From SFWF01 sp045539925 (GTDB taxonomy: Bacteria; Bacillota; Clostridia; Oscillospirales; Acutalibacteraceae), in contig JAZQGH010000083.1 in NCBI GenBank assembly GCA_045539925.1, forward strand, positions 1 through 64,000: a stretch of 64,000 nucleotides of DNA, given 5' to 3'. The notes below the pieces were generated by a model, which saw only the letters and a list, made by a program, of their open reading frames with translations, did not search any database and was not told the DNA's origin. The position numbers and the translations under genes were made by a program. Positions within the stretch are counted from its first letter, which is position 1, and every line of letters begins with the position of its first letter. Below are positions 23,103 through 32,019 of this stretch, one piece after another.

Positions 23103-23906
23103 TCATCCCAGCATAACATCAAGTAGCATCATAGCAGCAAATCCGCCGATTATTCCCATAGTGGCAAAATACGGCTGAGAGTTTTTTTCTTTCTGACATT
23201 CTGGTATAAGCTCGTGTACTGCCACAAGTATCATAGCACCTGCGGCAAAGGAAAGGGCAAAGGGCAACAAGGCTTCTACGTAAACCACAAGCAATGCGCC
23301 AAGCACCCCTGCAACAGGCTCAACCATACCCGAAGCCTGACCGATAAGGAAACTTTTTCTTCTCGAATAGCCCTCTCTTCTCAGCGGCACCGAAACCGCC
23401 GCGCCCTCGGGGAAGTTTTGCAGACCGATTCCCACCGCTACAGATATCGCGCCAAGCAGACTTTCGGCGGAATAACCGCCGTTTTGCAAAGCTCCAAATG
23501 CAACGCCTACCGCTAAACCCTCAGGAATATTATGAAGCGTGATGGAAAGCACTAGCATAGTAATGCGGCTAATCCGTTCGTTCGGCTCGCCCTGTGTATT
23601 GTTGGCCCTCTTTATAGTAAGGGTAACTACCTTATCCGAAACCCACATAAACAGCGCACCGAACATAAATCCTAAGGTCGCCACTAAATATGCAGGCATT
23701 TTCGATATAGCTTCTGCGCGCTCTATTGCAGGCTGTAAAAGAGACCAAAAACTTGCCGCTATCATAACGCCTGATGCGAAGCCAAGCATAAGATCAAGGG
23801 CTTTTGGCTGAGGAGTTTTAAAGAAAACTACCGTTCCTGCGCCCAGAGCCGTTACAAACCAAGTGCCAAGTGTTGCTATCAGTGCCATAAAGACAAAATT
23901 ATCCAT
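23103..23906 (-). CDS. ZIP-family divalent metal transporter
   Basis: Integral membrane protein of 267 residues with about eight hydrophobic segments, related to ZupT/GufA importers of zinc and other divalent metals. The two metal-binding helices carry LHNIPEGLAVG near residue 124 and LQNFPEGAAVSVP near 160, the classic HNxPEG pair with Gln in place of His in the second. A charged loop between helices 3 and 4 (TIKRANNTQGEPNERISR) is shorter than the His-rich loop of eukaryotic ZIPs. The ATG at 23906 has GGAGGTG upstream. It is separated from the next minus-strand gene by a terminator, so it has its own transcript. The metal is not certain. Confidence 0.9.
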   Translation of the reverse strand: MDNFVFMALIATLGTWFVTALGAGTVVFFKTPQPKALDLMLGFASGVMIAASFWSLLQPAIERAEAISKMPAYLVATLGFMFGALFMWVSDKVVTLTIKRANNTQGEPNERISRITMLVLSITLHNIPEGLAVGVAFGALQNGGYSAESLLGAISVAVGIGLQNFPEGAAVSVPLRREGYSRRKSFLIGQASGMVEPVAGVLGALLVVYVEALLPFALSFAAGAMILVAVHELIPECQKEKNSQPYFATMGIIGGFAAMMLLDVMLG

Positions 23907-23956
23907 ATTACACCTCCTATATCTATTTTATGCCTATAGGAAAGGTGTGTTATTTA

Positions 23957-23999
23957 TAAAGCGAGGCTATCGCAGAAAACTGTCGATAGCCTCGCTTTA
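23957..23999 (-). terminator. Terminator of the 567-residue membrane protein gene
   Basis: GCGAGGCTATCG (23961-23972) pairs with CGATAGCCTCGC (23984-23995); on the minus strand the stem is followed by TTTA. Perfect 12-bp stem. Confidence 0.75.
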
Positions 24000-24018
24000 T
24001 AATATAAATAATTTTCAG

Positions 24019-25722
24019 TTATCCAGCAGGTGTGTCAGCAGAGGTGCCGATTGCAACATCCTTTACTGTCACTGTGCCGTCCTCGGCTTCGGTGTGGGTT
24101 ATCGTAAGGGTGTCACCCACAGCGGTGAAGGGAAGCATATCGTTTAGCGAAACGTCTGCAATAAACACCTTGTCGTTTCCTTCAAGCATAATGTAGTATA
24201 CGGTGTTTCCGTTTACTACCGCTGAGGAGATTTTAGAAATTGCCGCAGAAACGGTCTTGACTTCGTTTGTGTCGGCAGCTACTCCGTCGTTCAGCTTGCC
24301 CGATTCTTTCAGGAGACGTCTGTATTCTTCTTCAGCACCTGCCAGCGTGTCCGAAACGCCTACTATCTGATAGTTCGATACAGACACAAAGGAGTATGCC
24401 TTAACAAGTCCTGCGCTGTCCTTAAGACTTACAAAATAAGAGGGCGTGTCGGCAATATTTACAAGTATCGGGAAGGTTGCAGTGTAGCCCTTTTCCTGAA
24501 TCTTACCCTCTGCCGATTCCATTGCAGAATACTCTTCCGCACCGTTTATAGCATAGGTTTTTGCCTCTTTGGTGCGCAGATTTACAAGAATAAATCCTAT
24601 ATTAGATTCATCTGAAACTACCGAGGTGATTCCCGTATAGACCCATATATCGTCGTCAATAGCAAGGTAGTTATAGCCCTCGGTGGTTTTAACCACATTT
24701 TTCTGCGAAATGATAGAGTTCCAGTAGCCGTTTGTATAGGTGCCCCAATAGTTTGCCTGACTGAGCACTACATCGGCATTGTAAACACAGTCTATCCATG
24801 TAGGAACATCCGAAACATCAAAGTAGGTCATATCACCCTTAACGGCATCAACGGTGATAATTCCAGTAATATCGTATCCGCCTAAAAATCCTATTGTAAA
24901 ATCATAGCAGGAGATTATCCAGAAGGGATGACCCTCTTCGTCAACCTCAAAGGATACAGAATCGAACATCTTTGTGGGATATGCGAATCTTACGTGACGC
25001 ATAAGGTCTCTGCCGAAGTATTCACTGGGGGAGTATTTTATACCCTCAGGAAGGTCTACAAGCTCGGTATCCTGAGATGCCATATCTATCTTTACATAGT
25101 ATGGAATACCCTCGTCGCGGTTTGTAAACCACTTTATAATATCGGCATATTCTAAGGGAGATACACGGGTGGGCTTATTCTGGTAGTTAATCTGCGTGTA
25201 GTAGTTTGAAACATTGAACTGTGAAACAAGCTCTACAACCTCACCGATTTTACGGCTGCCAAGACGGGACGCGGTGTCGCGGTCAACAACAGGTATCTGC
25301 GAAAGGGGTATCTCGGCAATGTCTTCACTGAAGCTGGATTCGCTGACCGTCAGCATTTTCTGATATTTCGAGGCATTAAACAGCTGAGAAGAGGTTACAA
25401 AAATGCTGCCTGCAATCACCAATACCACGAGACCGATAACGATAATAATTGTTTTAACCGTTTTTGCCGAAAGTTTTTTAGACTTTATGTTTATGTGTCC
25501 GCCGTCGGTAACGGGCTTATAGCCCTTGATAAGCTGAGATAAAAATCTGCCGCCTGCAAAGAGGCCTACAAGCACAGCGTAGACAATTACAATAAAGAGC
25601 AAAAAGCCCCAAAGGGAAGCCGACTTAATATTAAACGCAGGAAGAGCGAGATAATAGTAAGCCGCAGCAAGTAAAACTGTTATTATGGCTGAAATTCCGT
25701 ATTTTTTAAACAAAAACATCAC
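24019..25722 (-). CDS. Membrane protein of unknown function with a large extracytoplasmic domain
   Basis: 567 residues, not recognised. Three hydrophobic helices lie at about residues 9-28, 37-58 and 91-112, followed by a soluble domain of some 450 residues that probably faces outward, with many aromatic and Asp/Thr-rich beta-type stretches (FWIISCYDFTIGFLGGYDI, YNYLAIDDDIWVYTGI). No catalytic motif is visible. The start is ambiguous: GTG 25722 and ATG 25719 overlap the ribosome site GAGGTG, and a TTG at 25713 would have the better 6-base spacing. It has its own promoter (25743-25771) and terminator. A sensor or envelope-assembly role is possible but unsupported. Confidence 0.7.
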   Translation of the reverse strand: MMFLFKKYGISAIITVLLAAAYYYLALPAFNIKSASLWGFLLFIVIVYAVLVGLFAGGRFLSQLIKGYKPVTDGGHINIKSKKLSAKTVKTIIIVIGLVVLVIAGSIFVTSSQLFNASKYQKMLTVSESSFSEDIAEIPLSQIPVVDRDTASRLGSRKIGEVVELVSQFNVSNYYTQINYQNKPTRVSPLEYADIIKWFTNRDEGIPYYVKIDMASQDTELVDLPEGIKYSPSEYFGRDLMRHVRFAYPTKMFDSVSFEVDEEGHPFWIISCYDFTIGFLGGYDITGIITVDAVKGDMTYFDVSDVPTWIDCVYNADVVLSQANYWGTYTNGYWNSIISQKNVVKTTEGYNYLAIDDDIWVYTGITSVVSDESNIGFILVNLRTKEAKTYAINGAEEYSAMESAEGKIQEKGYTATFPILVNIADTPSYFVSLKDSAGLVKAYSFVSVSNYQIVGVSDTLAGAEEEYRRLLKESGKLNDGVAADTNEVKTVSAAISKISSAVVNGNTVYYIMLEGNDKVFIADVSLNDMLPFTAVGDTLTITHTEAEDGTVTVKDVAIGTSADTPAG

Positions 25723-25742
25723 CTCATTGTATTTATAAATAT

Positions 25743-25771
25743 ATTATACCAAATTTTAGCATTCTTTACAA
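25743..25771 (-). promoter_or_regulatory. Sigma-A promoter of the 567-residue membrane protein gene
   Basis: Minus-strand TTGTAA (25771-25766), 17-bp spacer, perfect TATAAT (25748-25743). Confidence 0.65.
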
Positions 25772-25850
25772 CAAATAACTATGAAAATTTTTACGGTATT
25801 TTGCTGAGGCTGACGAGAGCCTACCCCATTACGGGTTTGAATGCTTTGGC

Positions 25851-26010
25851 TAACCAAGCCCTTCAAACTCGAATCAGGTTTTGAAATGCAAATTTTTCGC
25901 TATACTTCGTCAAAATACTCGCAAATCCCACAGGATTTACTGCGTTTTTTCCTCATATATCAAAAAACAATGTTACTTACAAAACTCTTCGACCTTAAAG
26001 GGTTTGGTTA
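25851..26010. repeat. 160-bp terminal-inverted-repeat element, copy A
   Basis: Starts with TAACCAAGCC and ends with GGTTTGGTTA, an inverted pair with one mismatch that would be a G-U pair in RNA. The inner 143 bases (25868-26010) align without gaps to 48956-49098, and the whole element is exactly 160 bp in both places. A perfect hairpin AAATCC-CACA-GGATTT lies at 25923-25938. There is no coding sequence in it. The TA at both ends would fit insertion at a TA dinucleotide. It fills most of the gap 25772-26069; the left flank 25800-25850 also has hairpins (GTTTGAA 25835 with TTCAAAC 25862) but no gene. Confidence 0.75.
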
Positions 26011-26069
26011 TGGTTGTCTTTTAAGGGGAACTTTTCTCTTGCGTTACACTATTTTCCACCACAAAAAAG

Positions 26070-26098
26070 TTGAATTATTAAATTTAATATAGTATAAT
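26070..26098 (+). promoter_or_regulatory. Sigma-A promoter of lon
   Basis: TTGAAT (26070-26075), 17-bp spacer, TATAAT (26093-26098), 40 bases before the lon start. No CIRCE or CtsR box was seen. Confidence 0.75.
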
Positions 26099-26137
26099 AA
26101 AGCATTATTACGAATTTTGATAATTTGGAGATACACA

Positions 26138-28540
26138 ATGTTAGATATAAAACCAAGCACCACTAAAATACTACCCGCACTTGCTCTTCGCGGTCTCGTC
26201 TGTTTTCCTGGAGTAATGCTCCACTTTGACGTGGGCAGAAAAAAGTCCATAAAGGCTCTTAATGCCGCAATGGAGCGTGGACAGAAAATATTTCTTGTTG
26301 CACAGAAAAATGTCTACGAAGAGGACCCCGGCGTAAACGAGCTTTATAGTATCGGCTGTGTTGCCCGCATTTGTCAGGTACTCCGTATGTCGGATGACAG
26401 TGTCAAGGTGCTCGTCGAAGGACTCTACCGCGCAAGGACGGTAAATATAGACAGTTCAGGCAGCTTTATGACTGCAACTGTAGAAAAATGCGAAATAGTT
26501 GAGCCCCGTCACCGTCAGGTCTATCTCGAAACTCTGGCAAGAAAAATCCGTGCCGAATTTGAGGCTTATGCCTCAAAGGGTATAAAAATTGCCCCCGACA
26601 TTGCCGAAACGGTTGCTTCAAACGACGATGTTGGCTTCCTGTCTGATTTTATTGCCTATAATATTCCCGTTCCCGTTGACGATAAGCAGTATATATTAGA
26701 ACAGCTCAACCCCGTAACCCGCGCAAAAATTGCGCTGGAGCTTCTCGGCAAAGAGGCTGAAATTATCGACATCGACCGAAAAATAGGTGAAAAGGTAAAA
26801 ACTCAGATTGACGAAAATCAGCGCGAATACTATCTTCGTGAGCAGATAAAGGCAATAAATTACGAGCTTTACGGCGATTCTGCCGAGGACGAGACTGAGG
26901 AGTATTTCACAAAGGTCGAAAAACTCTCAGCACCCGACTATGTTAAAGAAAAACTCACTTTAGAGGTTCAAAAACTCAGCAAAATGCCCCAAGGCTCCCA
27001 CGAGGGCACCGTTGTGCGCGGCTATCTCGACACCTGTTTAGAGCTTCCTTGGAGCACCTATACCGAATCTAAGCTGGATATTCACAGGTCCGAGCAGATA
27101 TTAGACCGCGATTTTTACGGTATGGACAAGGTTAAAGAGCGTATTATCGAACAGCTTTCGGTTTACCTCTTAAACCCCGACGTAAAGGGACAGATAATCT
27201 GTCTTGTAGGCCCTCCGGGAGTGGGTAAAACCTCTATCGGAAAGGCAATTGCCGAGTGTATGGGCAGAAAATATGCCCGAATAGCTTTGGGCGGTGTGCG
27301 TGACGAGGCAGAAATACGCGGACACAGAAAAACCTATATAGGCGCAATGCCGGGTAAAATAATTAACGCCCTTAAAACCGCAGGCAGCAGCAACCCTCTT
27401 ATTCTGCTTGATGAGATAGATAAACTTGCCTCCGACTATAAGGGAGACCCCTCTGCCGCCCTGTTGGAGGTGCTGGATAAAGAACAGAATAACACCTTTA
27501 CCGACCATTTTGTGGATATGCCTTATGACCTGAGCAAGGTAGTCTTTATAACCACCGCTAACGATGCGTCGACCATTCCCGCACCCCTGCTCGACCGTAT
27601 GGAGGTTATCGAGCTTACCTCATATACGAGGGAGGAAAAATTCCAGATAGCAAAACAGCACCTTGTAAGAAAAGAGGTCAAAAATCATGGACTCGATGGC
27701 AGAAAAATTAAAATAGCAGACGAGGCTATCTACGACCTTATCGATTTTTATACCCGTGAAGCAGGTGTACGAAAGCTTGAACGCTCAATTGCCACCCTCT
27801 GCCGTAAAACCGCAAAGGTTATCGCATCGGGTGAGAAAAAACAGGTTAAAATAACATCTGCCGCCCTTTCTCAGCTGCTTGGCAAACACAAATACCGCCC
27901 TGAAGAGATACTCTCCTGCGACGAGGTAGGAATTATAAACGGACTCGCATGGACCTCTGTTGGCGGAGAGCTTATGCAGCTTGAAGTATCGGTTATGGAG
28001 GGTACTGGCAAAATCGAGCTTACAGGCTCTCTCGGCGATGTTATGAAGGAGTCTGCCCGTGCTGCAGTATCCTTTGTTCGGGCAAGTGCCGACAAATATG
28101 GTATAAATGCCGATTTCTATAAAACAAAGGATATTCATATTCACGCAACCGAAAATGCCGTCCCCAAGGACGGACCGAGCGCAGGTGTTACTATAACCAC
28201 CGCCCTTGTTTCTGCCCTTACGGGAATCCCTGTCCGCAGAGATGTTGCAATGACGGGTGAGGTCACAATCAAAGGCAGAGTTCTTGCCATAGGCGGGCTT
28301 AAGGAAAAAACTATGGCGGCATACCGCGCAGGCGTGAAGACGGTATTTATCCCCAAAGCAAACGAACCCGACCTTGCAGAGCTTGATAAGACAGTTCTTG
28401 CAAATGTTGATTTTGTGGTGGCTGAAAAGGTTGATACGGTAATAGAGGGCGCCCTCATATCACTTCCCGAAAAGGCTGAAAAATCAAACTATATTGCAGT
28501 ACCCGAGTATACAAATCCCTCAGAAAGAATAAGCCAATAG
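26138..28540 (+). CDS. lon: ATP-dependent protease Lon
   Basis: Cytosolic AAA+ serine protease that degrades misfolded and regulatory proteins. The 800 residues match bacterial LonA. Order of domains: N-terminal substrate domain (about 10-200), AAA+ module with Walker A GPPGVGKTS near 355 and Walker B LILLDEIDKL near 418, and the C-terminal protease domain with catalytic Ser in PKDGPSAG near 679 and Lys about 43 residues later. The start is ATG 26138 with TGGAG upstream; seven codons of upstream open frame lack a ribosome site. It heads a run with engB and lysA, 10 and 3 bases apart. Confidence 0.97.
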   Translation: MLDIKPSTTKILPALALRGLVCFPGVMLHFDVGRKKSIKALNAAMERGQKIFLVAQKNVYEEDPGVNELYSIGCVARICQVLRMSDDSVKVLVEGLYRARTVNIDSSGSFMTATVEKCEIVEPRHRQVYLETLARKIRAEFEAYASKGIKIAPDIAETVASNDDVGFLSDFIAYNIPVPVDDKQYILEQLNPVTRAKIALELLGKEAEIIDIDRKIGEKVKTQIDENQREYYLREQIKAINYELYGDSAEDETEEYFTKVEKLSAPDYVKEKLTLEVQKLSKMPQGSHEGTVVRGYLDTCLELPWSTYTESKLDIHRSEQILDRDFYGMDKVKERIIEQLSVYLLNPDVKGQIICLVGPPGVGKTSIGKAIAECMGRKYARIALGGVRDEAEIRGHRKTYIGAMPGKIINALKTAGSSNPLILLDEIDKLASDYKGDPSAALLEVLDKEQNNTFTDHFVDMPYDLSKVVFITTANDASTIPAPLLDRMEVIELTSYTREEKFQIAKQHLVRKEVKNHGLDGRKIKIADEAIYDLIDFYTREAGVRKLERSIATLCRKTAKVIASGEKKQVKITSAALSQLLGKHKYRPEEILSCDEVGIINGLAWTSVGGELMQLEVSVMEGTGKIELTGSLGDVMKESARAAVSFVRASADKYGINADFYKTKDIHIHATENAVPKDGPSAGVTITTALVSALTGIPVRRDVAMTGEVTIKGRVLAIGGLKEKTMAAYRAGVKTVFIPKANEPDLAELDKTVLANVDFVVAEKVDTVIEGALISLPEKAEKSNYIAVPEYTNPSERISQ

Positions 28541-28550
28541 GAGACTTATT

Positions 28551-29135
28551 ATGAACTTTAACAGCGCATATTTCGAAAAAGCCTTCGGCACATTTGAGCA
28601 GCTGGGCGTGTCTGACCTGCCCGAGTTTTGCTTTTCGGGACGCTCAAATGTGGGAAAATCCTCCCTTATAAATAAGCTGACAAACCGCAAAGCCCTTGCC
28701 CGCGTCAGCGGAAAACCGGGTAAAACGGTTACAATCAACTTTTACCGTGCCGACGATATTCGTATTGTCGACCTCCCTGGCTACGGCTACGCCAAGGTCC
28801 CCTTTGCCGAGCGCACCCGCTGGTCGGACCTTATGGAGGGTTATTTTAAATCGGGCAGAAATATAAAATGCGTATTTGCCCTTATAGATATGCGCCACCC
28901 CCCCACAGATTTTGATATATCGATGCTGGAGTTTTTACAGGCAATGGATATGCCCTATCATATCGTCCTTACAAAAAGCGATAAGCTTAACAAAACCGAG
29001 TACGCGTCCCGTTTGTCGGATATAGAGGAGGAGCTTTACGGATTTATAGATGATGCCCAAATAATTCCTTTTTCTGCTCAAACAGGAGAGGGTGCCGACA
29101 AAATTCAGCAAATTATAGAAGAGTTAAGAGGTTAA
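28551..29135 (+). CDS. engB: Ribosome biogenesis GTP-binding protein EngB/YsxC
   Basis: Small TRAFAC-class GTPase of 194 residues needed for assembly of the 50S ribosomal subunit. The G1 loop is GRSNVGKSS near residue 27, G2 contains the Thr of KTVTINF, G3 is DLPGYGYAKV near 72, G4 is TKSDK near 142 and G5 is SAQTGEG near 173. It directly follows lon, as in many Firmicutes, and shares its transcript. GGAGAC precedes the ATG. It ends 3 bases before lysA. Confidence 0.96.
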   Translation: MNFNSAYFEKAFGTFEQLGVSDLPEFCFSGRSNVGKSSLINKLTNRKALARVSGKPGKTVTINFYRADDIRIVDLPGYGYAKVPFAERTRWSDLMEGYFKSGRNIKCVFALIDMRHPPTDFDISMLEFLQAMDMPYHIVLTKSDKLNKTEYASRLSDIEEELYGFIDDAQIIPFSAQTGEGADKIQQIIEELRG

Positions 29136-29138
29136 AAA

Positions 29139-30434
29139 ATGCTTACAAGCAGTTATGGTATAAACGAAAAGGGTCACCTGACCATAGGCGGTGCAGATAC
29201 GGATGAACTTGCCCGTACCTACGGCACCCCCCTTTACGTTTTTGACGAAAAGGATATAAGAAACAACTGTAAAGAGTTTAAAAACGCTTTCGATGAGTAT
29301 TACGGCGGTAATGCTAAGGTGTATTATGCAAGTAAAGCATTCTCCTGTAAGGAGATGTACCGCATTGTAGATAGCGAGGGCCTTTGTGCCGACGTGGTTT
29401 CGGGCGGAGAGCTCTACACTGCCCTTGCCGCAGGCTTTCCTGCCGAGAACATCGGCTTTCACGGAAACAACAAAACTCCCGAGGAGCTTTGTTATGCTCT
29501 CGACTCGGGTGTTGGAAGAATAATCGTTGATAATATATTTGAGCTTCACACCCTTAACGAGCTTGCGAAAGACAAGGAAAAATGTCAGAAGATACTTCTC
29601 CGCATAAAGCCCGGTATCGACTGCCATACCCACGAATATATCCAGACAGGACAGATAGACTGTAAGTTCGGCTTTGCACTAGAAAACGGTGAGGCTATTG
29701 AGGCGGCAAAAATTGCCACCTCAATGGAAAATGTTGAGCTTGTGGGAATTCACTGTCATATAGGCTCCCAGATATTTGAGACACAGCCCTTTGTGGATGC
29801 TGCGGATATTATGATAGGTCTTGCAAATGATATAAAAGAGAAGTTCGGAAAAACACTTAGCGAAATCAACTTCGGCGGCGGCTACGGAATAAAATATTTA
29901 GAAACAGACACTCCCGTCTCCAAAAACGAGAGTATAAAGCTTCTTTGCTCTGCCGTAAAGGAAGCCTGCAAAAAATACGGCTTCCCTCTGCCTAGCCTTT
30001 CAATCGAGCCGGGACGCTCTATCGTCGGCGCATCCTCTCTTACCCTCTATAAAATAGGAGTGGTTAAAACTATTAAGGATGTGCGCACCTACGTATCTGT
30101 AGACGGCGGTATGTCGGACAACCCCCGTTATGCCCTCTACGGGGCTGAATATGAGGCAGTTGTTGCCAACAAGGCAGATAAGCCTCGCGATTTTACCGCT
30201 ACCATTGCAGGTAAGTGCTGTGAAAGCGGTGACCTTATTCAGGAGCACACAAAAATCCAGACCCCCGAGGTAGGGGACACCCTTGCAGTTCTTGCAACGG
30301 GCGCTTATAACTACTCAATGGCAAGTAACTATAACAGAATTCCCCGTCCTGCCGCAGTAATGGTTAAGGACGGCGAGGCGAGGCTTGTAATTAAGCGTGA
30401 AACCTACCAAGATTTAATTTTAAAGGACATTTAA
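29139..30434 (+). CDS. lysA: Diaminopimelate decarboxylase
   Basis: Pyridoxal-phosphate enzyme that decarboxylates meso-diaminopimelate to L-lysine. The 431 residues fit. The Schiff-base Lys is in VYYASKAFSC near residue 57, the phosphate-binding glycines in NFGGGYGIKY near 245, and the second-subunit Cys-Glu in GKCCESGDLI near 358. RNA-level lysine regulation is not evident because it is read from the lon transcript. AAGAGG inside the end of engB serves as ribosome site. It is followed by the DUF2156 gene after one base. Confidence 0.96.
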   Translation: MLTSSYGINEKGHLTIGGADTDELARTYGTPLYVFDEKDIRNNCKEFKNAFDEYYGGNAKVYYASKAFSCKEMYRIVDSEGLCADVVSGGELYTALAAGFPAENIGFHGNNKTPEELCYALDSGVGRIIVDNIFELHTLNELAKDKEKCQKILLRIKPGIDCHTHEYIQTGQIDCKFGFALENGEAIEAAKIATSMENVELVGIHCHIGSQIFETQPFVDAADIMIGLANDIKEKFGKTLSEINFGGGYGIKYLETDTPVSKNESIKLLCSAVKEACKKYGFPLPSLSIEPGRSIVGASSLTLYKIGVVKTIKDVRTYVSVDGGMSDNPRYALYGAEYEAVVANKADKPRDFTATIAGKCCESGDLIQEHTKIQTPEVGDTLAVLATGAYNYSMASNYNRIPRPAAVMVKDGEARLVIKRETYQDLILKDI

Positions 30435-30435
30435 A

Positions 30436-31326
30436 ATGATACAGTTCAGAAGTCCTCAGCTTTCCGATTATAAAAAATTCGCCCCATTCTTTTCAAGTGA
30501 GGGCGAACTTTCTTGTGAAATGAATTTCATAAGCATATATGTCTGGAAGCGGGTATACGAAAACAAGTTTTATATGGACGAAAAAACCCTTATTTTCAGA
30601 AGTGTGACCGACGACGGTAAGGGTTATGTTTTCTCACTGCCCTACGGGGATTTCGACTATGGAATGTCTATCATTTTCGATTACTGCAAAGAGCAGGGAA
30701 TAAAACCTAATCTTTGGACAAGCAAAGGCAAAAGATTTGAAAAATTCCTGCAAAAATACTCCTGCTATGAAATGATACCCGAAAGGGATAATTTCGATTA
30801 TATTTATCTTAGAGATGACCTTGCAACTTTAAGTGGTAAAAAGTATCATTCCAAGCGCAATCATATTTCTGCCTTTTCTAAAAAGTATAACTGGAGCTAC
30901 GAGCCGCTCTCTGCAGAAAATATGGAAGAGTTCCTTGCCTTTTCGGATAAATGGTATAAGGATAAGGGTATAGAAGAAGACGAGGGTCTTAAAGCCGAAA
31001 AAAAGGCTTTGGGCGAGATACTTTCATCACACGAGGGGATAGAATACAAAGGCGCGCTTATAAAGGTTGAAGACAGAGTAGTGGCAATAACCTTAGGCTC
31101 TCCCATAAATTCCTTCACCTTTGATATTCATTACGAAAAGGCGGATAAAGACTACCCAACCGCTTATGCCCTCATAAACCGCGAATTTGCCGCGAGGGAG
31201 CTGGCAGACTATAAGTATATAAACCGCGAGGACGATTTAGGTCTTGAGGGACTTCGTAAGGCAAAACTGTCTTATAAGCCCGAAATTATCCTCGAAAAAT
31301 ACAGTATGATATATAAGGGTGAATAA
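30436..31326 (+). CDS. DUF2156-family protein (GNAT-fold, LPG synthase C-terminal-like)
   Basis: 296-residue protein of the family of the C-terminal domain of phosphatidylglycerol lysyltransferase, with a double acyltransferase-like fold. Typical features are the N-terminal block SCEMNFISIYVWKR, the middle KYHSKRNHISAFSKKY near residue 137 and the C-terminal YINREDDLGLEGLRKAKLSYKP near 259. It has no membrane segments, so it is not a full lysyl-PG synthase. It may be an aminoacyl- or acyltransferase; the substrate is unknown. It begins one base after lysA and abuts a GNAT acetyltransferase, and the two may act together. Confidence 0.82.
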   Translation: MIQFRSPQLSDYKKFAPFFSSEGELSCEMNFISIYVWKRVYENKFYMDEKTLIFRSVTDDGKGYVFSLPYGDFDYGMSIIFDYCKEQGIKPNLWTSKGKRFEKFLQKYSCYEMIPERDNFDYIYLRDDLATLSGKKYHSKRNHISAFSKKYNWSYEPLSAENMEEFLAFSDKWYKDKGIEEDEGLKAEKKALGEILSSHEGIEYKGALIKVEDRVVAITLGSPINSFTFDIHYEKADKDYPTAYALINREFAARELADYKYINREDDLGLEGLRKAKLSYKPEIILEKYSMIYKGE

Positions 31327-31327
31327 A

Positions 31328-32008
31328 GTGTACAAAAAACAGGCATTAAACCTTTATATGACCGCATTCCCCGAGGACAGCAAAAAGTTTGCAACCGATT
31401 TTATAAACCGCTTTTTCAAAAATTACTGTCGTTATATCATAAAAGACGGCAAGCTTGTCAGTATGCTGTTTTTATTGGACGGAAGCTTAGAAAACGGTGA
31501 AGAAAGTTACCCCGTCGCCTATCTTTATGCCGCCGCAACCCTGCCTTTGTACCGCGGACAGGGACTTATGTCTGAGCTTATAGAAAAAGCAAAAAAAGAA
31601 ACGGCAGAAAAAGGAAAAATCCTTATAACCAAGCCCGCAACCGAGTCTCTTTACAGCTACTATGAGATGTTCGGCTTTGAGAGAAAAATTTTCAAAAAAG
31701 AATATTCTCTGTCCGACATACCGACAAACGGTGATAAACTGTCAGCAGAGGAATATATGAATTTAAGAAAGCAGTTTTTAAGAGAACTGCCGTATATAGA
31801 GCTTGAAGATAGAGAATACTCACTTAAAGGGCTCACATTTTTCGGAAATTCCCGTTTCTGTATAGCGGTAGACGAGGCAGAGGGAAAGGTTAAAGAATAT
31901 CTTACGGCAGAAAACCCCACAGATACCAAAACTCCCTTTGCCCTGCTTTTGAGTGATAAAAAAACACACCTTCCCGAAAGAATATATTTCGGCTTTGCGA
32001 TGGACTGA
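31328..32008 (+). CDS. GNAT-family N-acetyltransferase
   Basis: 226-residue acyl-CoA-dependent acetyltransferase. The acetyl-CoA motif A is YLYAAATLPLYRGQGLMSEL near residue 62, and motif B contains YYEMFGFE near 111. The C-terminal third is an extra domain of the long GNAT type. I chose the GTG at 31328, 8 bases after AAGGG; an in-frame GTG at 31319 inside the upstream gene is the alternative. It sits between the DUF2156 gene and azlC. The substrate cannot be predicted. Confidence 0.82.
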   Translation: MYKKQALNLYMTAFPEDSKKFATDFINRFFKNYCRYIIKDGKLVSMLFLLDGSLENGEESYPVAYLYAAATLPLYRGQGLMSELIEKAKKETAEKGKILITKPATESLYSYYEMFGFERKIFKKEYSLSDIPTNGDKLSAEEYMNLRKQFLRELPYIELEDREYSLKGLTFFGNSRFCIAVDEAEGKVKEYLTAENPTDTKTPFALLLSDKKTHLPERIYFGFAMD

Positions 32009-32019
32009 CGGTGATACAT

